Shown one piece after another: positions 19,637 through 30,274 of a DNA stretch of 64,000 bases; position 1 is the first letter of the stretch; every line of letters begins with the position of its first letter. The notes below the pieces were generated by a model. It did no database searches, was not told where the DNA came from, and worked only from the letters and a program-made list of their open reading frames with translations. The DNA comes from Acinetobacter sp. ANC 5054. Lineage in GTDB: Bacteria > Pseudomonadota > Gammaproteobacteria > Pseudomonadales > Moraxellaceae. The stretch is taken from NCBI RefSeq assembly GCF_002135295.1, contig NZ_NEGG01000004.1, positions 177,918 through 241,917 of the forward strand, given 5' to 3'. Position numbers and translations under genes: made by a program.

Positions 19637-22330
19637 GTGAGTACTCGTTTTATGACATCAGCTGAAATTCGCGAAGCTTTTTTAAGCTACTTTGAATCGC
19701 AAGGGCATACACGTGTCGCGTCGAGTTCTCTGGTACCTGCCAACGATCCAACATTATTGTTCACCAACGCAGGTATGAACCAGTTCAAAGACTGTTTCTT
19801 AGGTTTAGAAAAGCGTGACTACGTACGTGCAACATCATCACAAAAATGCGTACGTGCAGGCGGTAAACACAACGACTTAGATAACGTTGGTTATACAGCA
19901 CGTCACCACACATTCTTTGAAATGTTGGGTAACTTCTCATTTGGTGATTACTTCAAACGTGATGCCATTAAATTCGCATGGGACTTTTTAACTGGCGAAG
20001 AATGGTTAGCGCTTCCTAAAGATAAACTCTATGCCACTGTTTATCATACCGATGACGAAGCTTTTGATATCTGGAACAAAGAAATTGGACTAGATGCTTC
20101 ACGTATCATCCGTATTGGTGACAACAAAGGCGAAAAATACGCATCAGATAACTTCTGGGCAATGGGCGATACAGGTCCTTGCGGTCCATGTTCTGAAATT
20201 TTCTTTGACCATGGCGACCATATTTGGGGCGGCTTACCGGGCACTCCTGAAGAAGATGGCGACCGTTTCATTGAAATTTGGAACAACGTATTCATGCAGT
20301 TCAACCGTACTGCTGATGGCGTACTGCATGAACTTCCAGCACCATCTGTAGATACAGGTATGGGCTTAGAACGTATTTCAGCAGTTTTACAACATGTAAA
20401 CTCAAACTACGAAATTGACCTATTCCAAAACTTATTGAAAGATGCGGCAGAAATTATCGGTTTAGATACCACTGATCTTGAAGCTGCTGCTAAAGAAGCT
20501 GGTAAGCCAGTTGAATACCCTGCTTCACTTAAAGTTGTTGCTGACCACGCGCGTTCATGTTGTTTCTTGATTGCTGACGGTGTAAACCCTTCAAATGAAG
20601 GTCGTGGTTATGTACTTCGTCGTATTATCCGTCGCGCAGTACGTCACGGTAACAAATTAGGTGCGACTGGTTCATTCTTCCATAAAATGCTTCAACCGCT
20701 AATTAACGTGATGGGTGCTGCATATCCTGAACTTGAAGCACAAAAAGCGCGTATCGAAGCACAGCTTTTGAAAGAAGAAGAACAATTCGCTAAAACTTTA
20801 GAGCAAGGTTTGAAATTGCTTGAAGGCGAATTGGCTCAACTGAAAGGTTCAGTGATTCCGGGCGAAACTGTATTTAAACTCTATGACACTTACGGCTTCC
20901 CGACTGACTTAACTGCTGATATTGCTCGTGAACGTGATTTAACCATTGATGAAGCTGGCTTTGAAGTTGAAATGGCTGCTCAACGTCAACGTGCACGTGA
21001 TGCAGGTAAATTCGCTGTCGACTACAACTCAATTGTGAAAGTTGAAGGCGAAACTCAATTTGATGGCTATGACGCAACTCAAGGTCAAGGTCAAATTGTT
21101 GCGATCTATAAAGATGGCGAACAAGTTAACGAAGTATTTGAAGGCGACGAAGCACTGATCGTATTGAACCAAACTCCTTTCTATGCAGAAAGCGGTGGTC
21201 AGGTTGGTGATACAGGTCTATTCAAAAACGATACAGGTATTTTTGAAGTTCAAGATACCAAAAAATCTGGTGGCGCTTTTGTACACCAAGGTATCGTGAC
21301 GATGGGTAACCTTAAAGCCGCTCAATCTGTAGAAGCGACTGTTAAAGCAGACATCCGTGATGCAACTGCACGCAACCACTCTGCGACTCACCTTCTACAC
21401 GCTGCCCTTCGCCAAGTTTTGGGTGCACACGTTCAGCAAAAAGGTTCATTGGTTGCTAGCGAACTGTTACGTTTTGACTTTGCCAATGATCAACCTGTGT
21501 CATTTGAACAGCTTCAAGAAATTGAACGTATTGTCAATGCTGAAGTGATTGCCAACACAGCGGTTTCAACTGAACTTTTAGACATCGATGCTGCCAAAGA
21601 AAAAGGCGCAATGATGTTGTTCGGTGAGAAATACGGTGATGAAGTACGTGTACTTTCAATGGGTACAAGCAAAGACGATAAAAACTTCTCTATCGAACTT
21701 TGTGGTGGTATTCACGTAAAACGTACAGGTGATATCGGCCTATTCAAGATCACTTCTGAAGGTGGTGTTGCTGCGGGCGTTCGTCGTATTGAAGCGGTTA
21801 CAGGTACGAAAGCGGTTGAAGCTGCTCAAAAAGCTGATCGTGACATTCACGCAATCAACGATTTGCTCAAAGCACAGAAAGATCAAACGTTAGAAAAAGT
21901 GGAAGCACTTTCTCACACTGCATCTAGCCTGCAAAAACAAATTGAACAATTGAACCAAAAATTAGCGAGCTTCCAAGCGGCTGAGCTTTTAGGTCAAGTT
22001 CAAGAGATTGCAGGTCGTCAAACTTTAATCACGACTGTGAACAATGTAGATGCGAAATCACTTCGCAACCTACATGACGGTGTGAAATCTAAGTTAGACA
22101 ATGCTGTGATTGTGATTGCTGCTGTAGATGCTGACAAAGTGAGCTTGATTGCTTCAGTTGCTAAAGAATATACAGCAACTGTAAAAGCAGGTGACATCAT
22201 CAAACACCTTGGTCAAGAACTGGGTGGTAAAGGTGGTGGTAAACCTGATATGGCTCAAGGTGGTGCACCATATAGCGACAAACTTGAAGCTGTAATGACT
22301 GACCTTGTTGCATGGTTAGCTGCAAAATAA
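19637..22330 (+). CDS. alaS: Alanyl-tRNA synthetase
   Basis: Charges tRNA-Ala. Class II catalytic core ([32 protein letters not shown]), editing domain with zinc/active residues His581 and His585 (HSATH) and Cys689 and His693 (CGGIH), then a coiled coil and C-Ala domain ending in [14 protein letters not shown]. About 897 residues from the GTG at 19637, chosen because AGGAGAG ends 8 nt upstream; ATG 19652 is the alternative and a TTG at 19595 is not supported. Confidence 0.95.
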   Translation: MSTRFMTSAEIREAFLSYFESQGHTRVASSSLVPANDPTLLFTNAGMNQFKDCFLGLEKRDYVRATSSQKCVRAGGKHNDLDNVGYTARHHTFFEMLGNFSFGDYFKRDAIKFAWDFLTGEEWLALPKDKLYATVYHTDDEAFDIWNKEIGLDASRIIRIGDNKGEKYASDNFWAMGDTGPCGPCSEIFFDHGDHIWGGLPGTPEEDGDRFIEIWNNVFMQFNRTADGVLHELPAPSVDTGMGLERISAVLQHVNSNYEIDLFQNLLKDAAEIIGLDTTDLEAAAKEAGKPVEYPASLKVVADHARSCCFLIADGVNPSNEGRGYVLRRIIRRAVRHGNKLGATGSFFHKMLQPLINVMGAAYPELEAQKARIEAQLLKEEEQFAKTLEQGLKLLEGELAQLKGSVIPGETVFKLYDTYGFPTDLTADIARERDLTIDEAGFEVEMAAQRQRARDAGKFAVDYNSIVKVEGETQFDGYDATQGQGQIVAIYKDGEQVNEVFEGDEALIVLNQTPFYAESGGQVGDTGLFKNDTGIFEVQDTKKSGGAFVHQGIVTMGNLKAAQSVEATVKADIRDATARNHSATHLLHAALRQVLGAHVQQKGSLVASELLRFDFANDQPVSFEQLQEIERIVNAEVIANTAVSTELLDIDAAKEKGAMMLFGEKYGDEVRVLSMGTSKDDKNFSIELCGGIHVKRTGDIGLFKITSEGGVAAGVRRIEAVTGTKAVEAAQKADRDIHAINDLLKAQKDQTLEKVEALSHTASSLQKQIEQLNQKLASFQAAELLGQVQEIAGRQTLITTVNNVDAKSLRNLHDGVKSKLDNAVIVIAAVDADKVSLIASVAKEYTATVKAGDIIKHLGQELGGKGGGKPDMAQGGAPYSDKLEAVMTDLVAWLAAK

Positions 22331-22346
22331 GACCAAAAGTCCTATC

Positions 22347-22530
22347 GCTGAAGGTCTAGCGCCTTCAGCACATCAACACCATTCAGCAGTGTGTTTTTTA
22401 ATGCTGGATCCTACTGAATGGATGTTGAGCGTGTAAGCGCAAACTCAAGCATCATATGGAAACTACAGTTAAATGCTGGCCTATGATGAAGATGGAGTCT
22501 AAAAGGCTGAGTTTATTTAAACTCCCTGCG
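22347..22530 (+). ncRNA. Structured leader candidate between alaS and lysC
   Basis: The 350-nt gap holds a run of strong stems: GCTGAAGG/CCTTCAGC (22347-22369); CACATCAACACCATTCAG pairing imperfectly with CTGAATGGATGTTGA (22369-22428); TTGAGCG/CGC..TCAA (22425-22448), which shares bases with the previous stem; CATCATA/TATGATG (22450-22488); GAGTTT/AAACTC (22509-22524). It does not read as the lysine riboswitch consensus as I know it. A cis-acting lysC leader or an sRNA are both possible. Confidence 0.4.
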
Positions 22531-22680
22531 GACACAAAGTATCAATTGAATTGCACCGCTGGATTACACAGCATGCTGTTCAGGAGCTACGTGGTATATT
22601 AAAACCGCACAATTATAGCGGTCTTAAAATATGTGTAAGTGCTTTAAGTCTTAGGACTTATTTACTTGGTAAGGATAGTT

Positions 22681-23961
22681 ATGGCATTAATCGTTCAAAA
22701 ATATGGCGGTACCTCAATGGGTACTCCCGAGCGCATTTTAAATGTTGCTCGTCGTGTAAAGCGTTGGCATGATCACGGTCACAAAGTTGTGGTTGTTGTA
22801 TCGGCGATGAGTGGCGAAACCAATCGTCTACTTGCTTTAGCGAAAGCCATTACCGAAACCCCTGATCCACGCGAATTAGACCAAATGGTGTCTACAGGTG
22901 AACAGGTAACGATTTCTATGTTAGCAATGGCACTAAACTCTATTGGTGTTGAAGCTAAATCATTAACAGGTCGTCAAGTTGGTATTAAAACCGACAGCGC
23001 ATTTACCAAAGCACGTATTGAAGCAATTGACACTGATGTCATGACTTCACATCTCGATGCAGGCCGTGTGATTGTCGTTGCTGGTTTCCAAGGCTTTGAC
23101 GCTGAAGGCAATACAACTACACTTGGTCGTGGTGGTTCAGACACTTCAGGTGTTGCACTTGCTGCTGCACTTAAAGCAGATGAATGCCAAATTTACACAG
23201 ATGTGGACGGTGTTTATACCACTGACCCACGTGTCGCTCCAAAAGCAAAAAAAGTTGATCGTATTTCTTTTGAAGAAATGCTTGAAATGGCATCACTTGG
23301 TTCAAAAGTACTTCAAATTCGCTCTGTCGAATTTGCAGGTAAATACCAAGTGCCTTTACGCGTATTATCAAGTTTTGATAATGACGATGATGGCGCATTC
23401 GACGAAAATTTCAAACAAAACGTCGGAACACTAATCACCACTGAAGCGGAAGACAACATGGAACAACCAATTATCTCAGGTATCGCGTTTAACCGTGACG
23501 AAGCAAAATTAACTATTTTAGGTGTTCCTGACAAACCAGGAATTGCCTCAAATATCTTGTCACCTATTGGCGATGCAAACGTTGAAGTGGATATGATTAT
23601 CCAAAACGTTGAAGAAGACGGTACAACTGATTTCACGTTTACTGTAAACCGTGGTGAATTACCAAAAGCAAAAGCAATTTTAGAAGCTACTGCTCAAGAA
23701 ATTGGTGCGCGTGAAGTCGCTACACGCTCTGACATCGTTAAAGTGTCAATCGTAGGTGTTGGTATGCGTTCACACGCAGGTGTTGCAAGCAAAATGTTTA
23801 CTGCCCTTGCGAAAGAAGGTATCAACATTCTCATGATCTCAACCTCTGAAATTAAAATTTCAGTAATCATCGATGAAAAATACCTAGAGCTTGCTGTACG
23901 TGCTCTACACACTGCATTTGGTTTGGATCGCGAATCAGGCGAATCTAGCGTTCGCGCATAA
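22681..23961 (+). CDS. lysC: Aspartate kinase
   Basis: First step of the aspartate family pathway (Lys, Thr, Met, diaminopimelate). 426 residues: kinase domain 1-245 (KYGGTSMG at 7-14, STGEQVT, TLGRGGSDTSG, YTDVDGVYTTDPR) and two C-terminal ACT domains (about 262-420; LGVPDKPGIAS, VGVGMRSHAGVAS) for feedback control. ATG 22681 has AAGGA 7 nt upstream; the TTG at 22666 is unlikely. An internal ATG at 23458 may give a separate beta subunit. Pseudomonas/Corynebacterium-type monofunctional enzyme; strong terminator after it. Confidence 0.95.
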   Translation: MALIVQKYGGTSMGTPERILNVARRVKRWHDHGHKVVVVVSAMSGETNRLLALAKAITETPDPRELDQMVSTGEQVTISMLAMALNSIGVEAKSLTGRQVGIKTDSAFTKARIEAIDTDVMTSHLDAGRVIVVAGFQGFDAEGNTTTLGRGGSDTSGVALAAALKADECQIYTDVDGVYTTDPRVAPKAKKVDRISFEEMLEMASLGSKVLQIRSVEFAGKYQVPLRVLSSFDNDDDGAFDENFKQNVGTLITTEAEDNMEQPIISGIAFNRDEAKLTILGVPDKPGIASNILSPIGDANVEVDMIIQNVEEDGTTDFTFTVNRGELPKAKAILEATAQEIGAREVATRSDIVKVSIVGVGMRSHAGVASKMFTALAKEGINILMISTSEIKISVIIDEKYLELAVRALHTAFGLDRESGESSVRA

Positions 23962-24025
23962 TTTAACCATGTTCTGTGTCAAAATTTGTCATTGTTAGAC
24001 AGATTTTGAAAAACATCGTAAAAAT

Positions 24026-24066
24026 ACAGAGCCACTATAGTTTTTTTTATAGTGGCTCTGTTATAT
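24026..24066 (+). terminator. lysC terminator
   Basis: ACAGAGCCACTAT ... ATAGTGGCTCTGT, perfect 13-bp stem with a T-rich loop, followed by TATATT. Confidence 0.85.
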
Positions 24067-24213
24067 TAACTTTGAGGATTTTGAAAATATAATAGATTTG
24101 TATCTGCTACAACGATTGTCACAGATACGCTGTTATTATTTTTTTGCTTTTACAGGTTATGATTTTTACATAACAGATCAATTGCAGGTTTTGCATTTTG
24201 CAAGGAGATAAAC

Positions 24214-24468
24214 ATGCTGATTCTGACTCGTCGTGTCGGAGAAACATTAATGATTGGGGACCAAGTTAGCGTGACTGTACTTGGTGTAAAAGGTAATCAG
24301 GTTCGTATTGGCGTGAATGCTCCAAAAGAAGTATCTGTTCATCGTGAAGAAATCTACCAACGAATTCAACATGAACGCGCGATGCACGAACATCTCCAAA
24401 ACATTGATCAAGAATATCAGCCATCGTTTGAAGAGACTGATTTTTCTCAAAACAACTTTAATCGCTAA
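24214..24468 (+). CDS. csrA: Carbon storage regulator CsrA
   Basis: RNA-binding post-transcriptional regulator that binds GGA motifs in leaders. 84 residues: the conserved core [20 protein letters not shown] and [19 protein letters not shown], plus an extended acidic and Gln/Asn-rich tail (ends SQNNFNR) that is longer than the 61-residue E. coli protein. AAGGAGAT lies 5 nt before the ATG. Follows lysC as in Pseudomonas, but with its own terminators on both sides. Confidence 0.96.
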   Translation: MLILTRRVGETLMIGDQVSVTVLGVKGNQVRIGVNAPKEVSVHREEIYQRIQHERAMHEHLQNIDQEYQPSFEETDFSQNNFNR

Positions 24469-24487
24469 GATTAAGTTTGTTTGAAAA

Positions 24488-24520
24488 TAAAGCGGCTGAT
24501 TAGGCCGCTTTAAATTTTTG
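24488..24520. terminator. Terminator between csrA and rnhB
   Basis: AAAGCGGC TGATTAG GCCGCTTTAAATTTTT; serves csrA (+), and could also act for the convergent rnhB. Confidence 0.8.
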
Positions 24521-24544
24521 GGGGACTTTAATTGTCTCAGCGCT

Positions 24545-25123
24545 TTAGTTTAAACCCTGCGCTTCTAAAACTTTACGTACGGGTCCAAAACTACGTCGAT
24601 GTTCATCTATCACACCAAATTCAGCAATAGCTTCAAAATGCGCCTTGGTTGGGTAGCCTTTATGCTTAGCAAAACCGTATTGCGGATATTTTTGATCAAG
24701 CTCCACCATTTCATGGTCACGTGTCACTTTCGCTAAAATACTTGCTGCGGAAATTTCTGGATGGATTGCATCACCCCCCACGACCGCATCACAGCTCATG
24801 CTTAAGCCTTGTGGTACTTTATTGCCATCTACCAACAAATGGTCAGGCTGAATATTTAATTTCTCTACGGCACGGCGCATTGCCAGTAACGATGCTTGTA
24901 GAATATTAATTTCATCAATTTCTTGCGCCGAACTTTCAGCAATCGCCCAAGCTAAGGCTTTTTCTTTAATTTCAATGAATAACTTTTCACGTTTTTTTTC
25001 AGTTAACTTTTTAGAATCGTTCAATCCTTCAATTGGATTTTCTGGATCTAATATCACTGCCGCCGCAACCACAGAACCAACCAATGGACCACGACCAGCT
25101 TCATCTGCGCCCGCAATTTTCAT
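24545..25123 (-). CDS. rnhB: Ribonuclease HII
   Basis: Cuts RNA in RNA-DNA hybrids and at single ribonucleotides. 192 residues; catalytic acids in [13 protein letters not shown] (Asp and Glu at the start), then VDGNK and [11 protein letters not shown], and the C-terminal [17 protein letters not shown] 25123 is chosen; a GTG two codons earlier sits too close to the purine-rich ribosome site. Confidence 0.95.
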   Translation of the reverse strand: MKIAGADEAGRGPLVGSVVAAAVILDPENPIEGLNDSKKLTEKKREKLFIEIKEKALAWAIAESSAQEIDEINILQASLLAMRRAVEKLNIQPDHLLVDGNKVPQGLSMSCDAVVGGDAIHPEISAASILAKVTRDHEMVELDQKYPQYGFAKHKGYPTKAHFEAIAEFGVIDEHRRSFGPVRKVLEAQGLN

Positions 25124-25142
25124 CTTCACTTCTCTCTAACCA

Positions 25143-25198
25143 TAAAAAACGATCCTTAATGGACTCAAAAATTGATTTATTGAGTTTTAAGGATCGTA
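25143..25198 (-). terminator. Long-stem terminator upstream of rnhB
   Basis: Two-part stem ACGATCCTTAA/TTAAGGATCGT plus ACTCAA/TTGAGT (25149-25197) followed on the minus strand by TTTTTT. Ends the transcript of the lipoprotein gene at 25212-25601. Confidence 0.85.
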
Positions 25199-25211
25199 TT
25201 AAACATTTATC

Positions 25212-25601
25212 TTATTTTTTGAATGTTTCAACTACACATGCATTTAAAGTATTCGTTACGATTTTAGCAGCCAAATTTGCTTGTGACGTTTTATCCATCG
25301 CAGCAACAACAAGATCAGTTGCAGTTACGCTTGTCGTCGCTTTTTCACCAACACATGAACATACTTCAGTTTGAAGTTCAGATTTCTGAGTTTCAGTTAA
25401 AAGTTTTGAACCTGTTTTCCAGTAAGTGTTGTTATTTAACTCAGTTACACATTTCGCTTGAACACCTACTTTAACTGCCATCATTGCTAAGCTATTTGCC
25501 GATGTTGCAGCAGTAGTTGTACCTGTACCCGTAGTACCTGTAGCAGCACATGCAGTAAGAACTAATGTAAGAGGTGCAAGTACAGCAACTAATTTTTTCA
25601 C
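25212..25601 (-). CDS. Four-cysteine lipoprotein, paralogue A
   Basis: 129 residues from the GTG at 25601, chosen because AAGGA lies 7 nt upstream and the product then has a perfect lipobox (LTAC, Cys18) followed by a Gly/Thr-rich linker. The mature domain has Cys51, Cys81, Cys83 and Cys122 with Trp61 and a DLVVAAM motif at 96-102. The protein at 26435-26803 has the same spacing (C-x29-C-x-C-x38-C), so both belong to one family. Not assigned to a known family; disulfide-bonded helical envelope protein is inference. Confidence 0.7.
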   Translation of the reverse strand: MKKLVAVLAPLTLVLTACAATGTTGTGTTTAATSANSLAMMAVKVGVQAKCVTELNNNTYWKTGSKLLTETQKSELQTEVCSCVGEKATTSVTATDLVVAAMDKTSQANLAAKIVTNTLNACVVETFKK

Positions 25602-25812
25602 AGATAAATCCTTTGTTATGTTAATAAACATGTGTATTGTGCCCCAATTGGCACCTTTCAAGATATGCATATTTTAAATGAATTTCGGTAAATGTGCAGT
25701 TATTCATCAGACCAGTTGTTGCATATTTTCAACACTGTGTCTCATATTCATACTTCGTGTTTGCCACCCACTTGATTTAAAATATTGGGAACTAAAATGC
25801 AGCTCATTCCCC

Positions 25813-26370
25813 ATGAAAAACAATTCCACCTACTACACACGTACCGCTCAGTTACTCCATTGGATTATGGCGCTGATCTTTATTGCAGCTTGGATTATCG
25901 GGTTTTATAGTGGAAATTTTCTAAGCTATGATGTCGATGGCAGTTTTAAAGGACAAGTCATTACCCTACATAAAAATATTGCGACTACGATTATCTTTTT
26001 GGTCGTGATTCGAATTTTCTGGCGATACACCCACCCTGCACCAGAGCTGCCTGCGACGATGTCGCCACTGATGAAAAAATTGGCACATTTAGGTCATTTA
26101 GCACTGTATATGGTTTTACTGGCATTACCGATTACAGGCTGTTTATTTAGCTGGAGTGCTGGCCACCCTGCACCAGTCTTGTATTTGTTTGAGATTCCAC
26201 GTTTAGTCCAAGATAACCCAGAACTTTTAAGCATCGTTAAACCACTTCATATTTGGATTTCATGGGCAGCGGGTTTATTGTTAGTTGGCCATATTCTTGC
26301 AGCACTTAAACATCATTTTATTGATAAAGATCATGTACTCAAAAGCATGACCAGACAGCCTAAAAGCTAA
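25813..26370 (+). CDS. Cytochrome b561 family protein
   Basis: 185 residues, four membrane helices with haem-ligand His residues in TAQLLHWIMAL, VITLHKNIATT, LAHLGHLALYM and LHIWISWAAG: the pattern of the bacterial cytochrome b561 (CybB) family, an inner-membrane di-haem quinone/superoxide oxidoreductase. ATG 25813 fits the family N-terminus; the open frame back to 25678 is not coding-like. It sits between two paralogous four-Cys exported proteins on the other strand. Confidence 0.88.
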   Translation: MKNNSTYYTRTAQLLHWIMALIFIAAWIIGFYSGNFLSYDVDGSFKGQVITLHKNIATTIIFLVVIRIFWRYTHPAPELPATMSPLMKKLAHLGHLALYMVLLALPITGCLFSWSAGHPAPVLYLFEIPRLVQDNPELLSIVKPLHIWISWAAGLLLVGHILAALKHHFIDKDHVLKSMTRQPKS

Positions 26371-26396
26371 TGTAATTTTAAATTTGCGACACAATA

Positions 26397-26421
26397 AAAA
26401 AGCCACTTCATGTGGCTTTTA
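26397..26421. terminator. Bidirectional terminator
   Basis: AAAAGCCAC TTCAT GTGGCTTTT between the cytochrome b561 gene (+) and the gene ending at 26435 (-). Confidence 0.85.
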
Positions 26422-26434
26422 TGTTATGCATCAT

Positions 26435-26803
26435 TTAGCTCAAAGCTTGTTGAGCACAACCACGTAAGCTATTCAGTACTGCTTTAGAAATTAATTTATT
26501 TTTTTCAGTCTCATTCATTGCTGCTGTCATTAAGTCTTTAGCGCTCATGTCATCCATTGCATGATTACTCACACATTCACAAATGGCCGTTTGGTTATCC
26601 TTTTTTTGCTGCGCATTCATAAACATCGCAGCCCCTTTCCACACTTTTGAAGCATTCAGCTCTTGCCCACATTGATATTCAATCACAGGCTTCAACATTT
26701 TTTGGCTTAAACTTTGTGATTTATCCGCCATTGCAGTTGATGTAAAACAAAGAAATGACATTGCTAAGACTAAGATTACAGCATGAGAACAACTAAATTT
26801 CAT
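26435..26803 (-). CDS. Four-cysteine exported protein, paralogue B
   Basis: 122 residues with a signal peptide ending about STAMA|DK (residue 26), not a lipoprotein. Cys45, Cys75, Cys77 and Cys116, Trp55 and DLMTAAM (90-96) align without gaps to paralogue A (25212-25601) at a constant offset of 6. Function unknown; presumably periplasmic. Confidence 0.7.
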   Translation of the reverse strand: MKFSCSHAVILVLAMSFLCFTSTAMADKSQSLSQKMLKPVIEYQCGQELNASKVWKGAAMFMNAQQKKDNQTAICECVSNHAMDDMSAKDLMTAAMNETEKNKLISKAVLNSLRGCAQQALS

Positions 26804-26821
26804 GGTATTTACTTCAAAAAG

Positions 26822-26848
26822 AAAAAAGGCAGTGATAAATCACTGCCT
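26822..26848 (-). terminator. Adenine deaminase gene terminator
   Basis: Minus strand AGGCAGTGA TTTA TCACTGCCTTTTTTC, 9-bp stem with T run. Confidence 0.85.
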
Positions 26849-26867
26849 AGACATTATATGCCGTTTA

Positions 26868-27887
<1,020 letters not shown>

Positions 27888-27903
27888 TTAAGTTCAGAAA
27901 ATA

Positions 27904-27933
27904 AAAAAGGGTGTAAACAACGTTTACACCCTT
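27904..27933 (-). terminator. Purine permease terminator
   Basis: Minus strand AAGGGTGTAAAC GTT GTTTACACCCTTTTTTAT, 12-bp stem; lies between the permease and the deaminase, so the two may not be one operon. Confidence 0.85.
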
Positions 27934-27949
27934 GATGGCTTAGGGTGAA

Positions 27950-29272
27950 TTAACCACCAAACATCGCAAATTTAAGTGTCCAAAGCGCTGCAATAATCCA
28001 TACCATATACGGTACAGTTGCTGCTTTGCCAGTGAACAATTTCACTAGTGCATAACTAATGAAGCCCATTGCGATACCGTCTGCAATTGAGTACGTAAAC
28101 GGCATAAATGTAATGGTTAAGAATGCAGGAACAGCTTCTGTAATATCATCCCATTCAATGTGAACGATACCTTGAATCATCAATACACCAACAAATAGCA
28201 AAGCTGGTGCAGTTGCAAAACCAGGTACAGATTGTGCCAATGGCGCCAAGAATAAGCAAAGCAAGAATAGAACAGCAACTACGACTGCGGTTAAACCTGT
28301 ACGACCACCTGCTGCAACACCCGCAGAAGATTCAATATAAGGTGTCGTTGAAGAAGTACCGAGTGCTGCACCCGCTACAATTGCAGATGAGTCAGCAAAA
28401 AGTGCCTTTTTCAAACGAGGTAATTTACCATCTTTCAACAAACCTGCACGGTGTGACACACCAACCAAGGTACCAGTTGAGTCAAACAAGTCGACCAAGA
28501 AGAAAACGAAAATTACACCAACAAGGCTTGCTTCAAATAGGCCAGAAAAATCCATTTGTAAGAAAGTGGGTGCAATTGAAGGAATTTCACCGACTACACC
28601 TTGGAATTCATTAAAACCAAGCATGGTCGCAATCGCTGTAATTGCAAGGATACTGATGATGATTGAACCACGAACTTTAAACTGATGCATAATCACAATC
28701 AGGAAAAAGCCCAACAATGCAAGCAACGCAGGCGGCTGACTTAAGTCACCCAAACCGACTAGAGTGGCATCATTTTTAACAATGATTCCGGCATTTTTCA
28801 ACGCAACAAGTGCAAGGAATAAACCGATACCACCACCAATTGCTAGTTTAAGTGACATTGGAATCGCATTGACAATCGCTTCTCGTATTTTAAACATACT
28901 GATTGCGATAAAAATAAGACCCGACACAAATACTGCTGCTAAAGCCGTTTGCCATGGCACATTCATACCTAAGCACACAGAATAGGTAAAGTAAGCATTT
29001 AGCCCCATACCCGGTGCAAGTGCAATTGGATAGTTAGCCACTAAACCCATAACTAAACAGCCAATTGCAGCTGCAAGACACGTTGCGACAAAGACAGCTC
29101 CATGATCCATACCCGTTGAGGATAAAATCATTGGATTGACAATAATGATGTAGCACATTGTTAAGAATGTCGTTACACCTGCGATCACTTCTGTTTTAAA
29201 CGTTGTTTTGTTTTCACTGAGTTTAAACAAACGTTCAAGCACATTTTCTGAAGATGGATTAGGAGTCGTCAT
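27950..29272 (-). CDS. NCS2-family purine permease (AzgA type)
   Basis: 440 residues, about 12-14 membrane helices, with the AzgA/PbuG-type motifs VAGVTTFLTMCYIIIVNP, LAPGMGLNAYF, LVDLFDSTGTLVGV and SSTTPYIESSAGVAAGGRTGL (in part). Proton-coupled uptake of adenine, guanine or hypoxanthine is the family role. Next to the adenine deaminase gene. Confidence 0.9.
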   Translation of the reverse strand: MTTPNPSSENVLERLFKLSENKTTFKTEVIAGVTTFLTMCYIIIVNPMILSSTGMDHGAVFVATCLAAAIGCLVMGLVANYPIALAPGMGLNAYFTYSVCLGMNVPWQTALAAVFVSGLIFIAISMFKIREAIVNAIPMSLKLAIGGGIGLFLALVALKNAGIIVKNDATLVGLGDLSQPPALLALLGFFLIVIMHQFKVRGSIIISILAITAIATMLGFNEFQGVVGEIPSIAPTFLQMDFSGLFEASLVGVIFVFFLVDLFDSTGTLVGVSHRAGLLKDGKLPRLKKALFADSSAIVAGAALGTSSTTPYIESSAGVAAGGRTGLTAVVVAVLFLLCLFLAPLAQSVPGFATAPALLFVGVLMIQGIVHIEWDDITEAVPAFLTITFMPFTYSIADGIAMGFISYALVKLFTGKAATVPYMVWIIAALWTLKFAMFGG

Positions 29273-29314
29273 GACCTAGCCCCTATTAAGTAAACTTGAT
29301 GCCTTTTAGCATTC

Positions 29315-29355
29315 CACAAAATTAATTATGATCATGAATCATCACTAATTTTGTG
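29315..29355. promoter_or_regulatory. Inverted repeat in the purine permease leader
   Basis: CACAAAATTA (29315-29324) and TAATTTTGTG (29346-29355), 10 bp perfect, 21 nt apart, with ATGATCAT between; about 45 nt upstream of the permease start. Could be an operator or RNA stem. I do not see a purine riboswitch core nearby. Confidence 0.4.
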
Positions 29356-29454
29356 AATGACCTAGCAATGTACATGCCAGTTTGGCTGATTAAGGGTTTA
29401 AAATAATCCTAATTTCAAGCGTTTACACTTATGCTATAGCTTGAATTTGCAAAC

Positions 29455-29482
29455 AAAAAAGCTGCATAACTTTATGCAGCCT
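29455..29482 (-). terminator. Terminator-like hairpin
   Basis: Minus strand GCTGCATAAAGTTATGCAGC followed by T6. It points away from the small membrane ORF at 29726-29851 and about 180 nt before the permease gene. Confidence 0.65.
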
Positions 29483-29725
29483 TCCCTGTTTCACCTGACC
29501 AAGCATTTAATTTCAATAAATTTTGACCAAGATATTTTAAGTGGAAAATTATAACACATTGATTTTCTAATGTTTCCATATTTTCAATTGTTTTAAAATT
29601 AGTAAATTTAAGATATTGTTTTTTTTATAAAGATTCAAAATATTATATTTTAAAATAATCTATCAGTACATCTTTAGCATCATTAAAGGTCAAAAGGCAA
29701 ACTAGCATTTATGCCTAAGTTACCT

Positions 29726-29851
29726 TTAGTTCAATTTTTGATTAAACAACTGATTGAACTCTTGCTGACGTTTAAGCTCAGTCGACTTGTAGACAGAAAA
29801 TCCTAGAAACACAATGCTCAAAATAAAAATAGGTATTAGAATTTTTTTCAT
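29726..29851 (-). CDS. Possible 41-residue membrane microprotein
   Basis: ATG 29851 to TAA 29726. The product has one hydrophobic helix (KKILIPIFILSIVFLGFSVY, residues 2-21) followed by a polar tail (KSTELKRQQEFNQLFNQ). Coding-like amino-acid pattern, but no clear ribosome site; an in-frame ATG four codons upstream is an alternative start. The terminator at 29455-29482 could end its transcript. Function unknown. Confidence 0.5.
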   Translation of the reverse strand: MKKILIPIFILSIVFLGFSVYKSTELKRQQEFNQLFNQKLN

Positions 29852-30228
29852 AACTATATTCATTGTTTGAAAGACTTTTAATTATTATAACAAAACAGAA
29901 ATACAACATGAGACTTAAATCACATTTACTTTGATTTTCAATTCACTTTGGCTTGTTTTATGTATAAATACCGTTACATTTGTAACCAACTTGAATATTT
30001 ATTCAAAAAAATCAATGTACTAAACAATTTCCAAATCAGTTATATCATTTTATCTAATGTGTAATTATTTATTTTTAACAGATATTTAATAAAATATTTG
30101 CTGCCTTAGACCATTTAAAATTTGAGTAACAGATCAAAAATGCGTTTTTCTTTTCAGTTTTACCTGAAATATATGTACACATTCACCACTCCACTCGATC
30201 ATGTTCTTATTAAGCAGAAAATGCAGAA
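29852..30228. other. AT-rich intergenic stretch, no gene seen
   Basis: About 380 nt of very AT-rich DNA. The short plus-strand frame at 30122-30307 runs antisense into yaaA and lacks a ribosome site. Confidence 0.5.
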
Positions 30229-30256
30229 AATAAGCCGTGATATAAATCACGGCTAT
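30229..30256 (-). terminator. yaaA terminator
   Basis: Minus strand AGCCGTGA TTTATA TCACGGCTTATTTT, 8-bp stem. Confidence 0.8.
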
Positions 30257-30274
30257 ACATATTCATGTAAAAAA

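Noticed and set aside
22331..22680. Classical lysine riboswitch upstream of lysC
   Set aside because: The stems do not follow the L-box core sequence as I remember it; kept only as an unassigned structured leader.
29273..29480. Purine riboswitch upstream of the permease
   Set aside because: The conserved purine-aptamer junction sequences are not seen on the minus strand.
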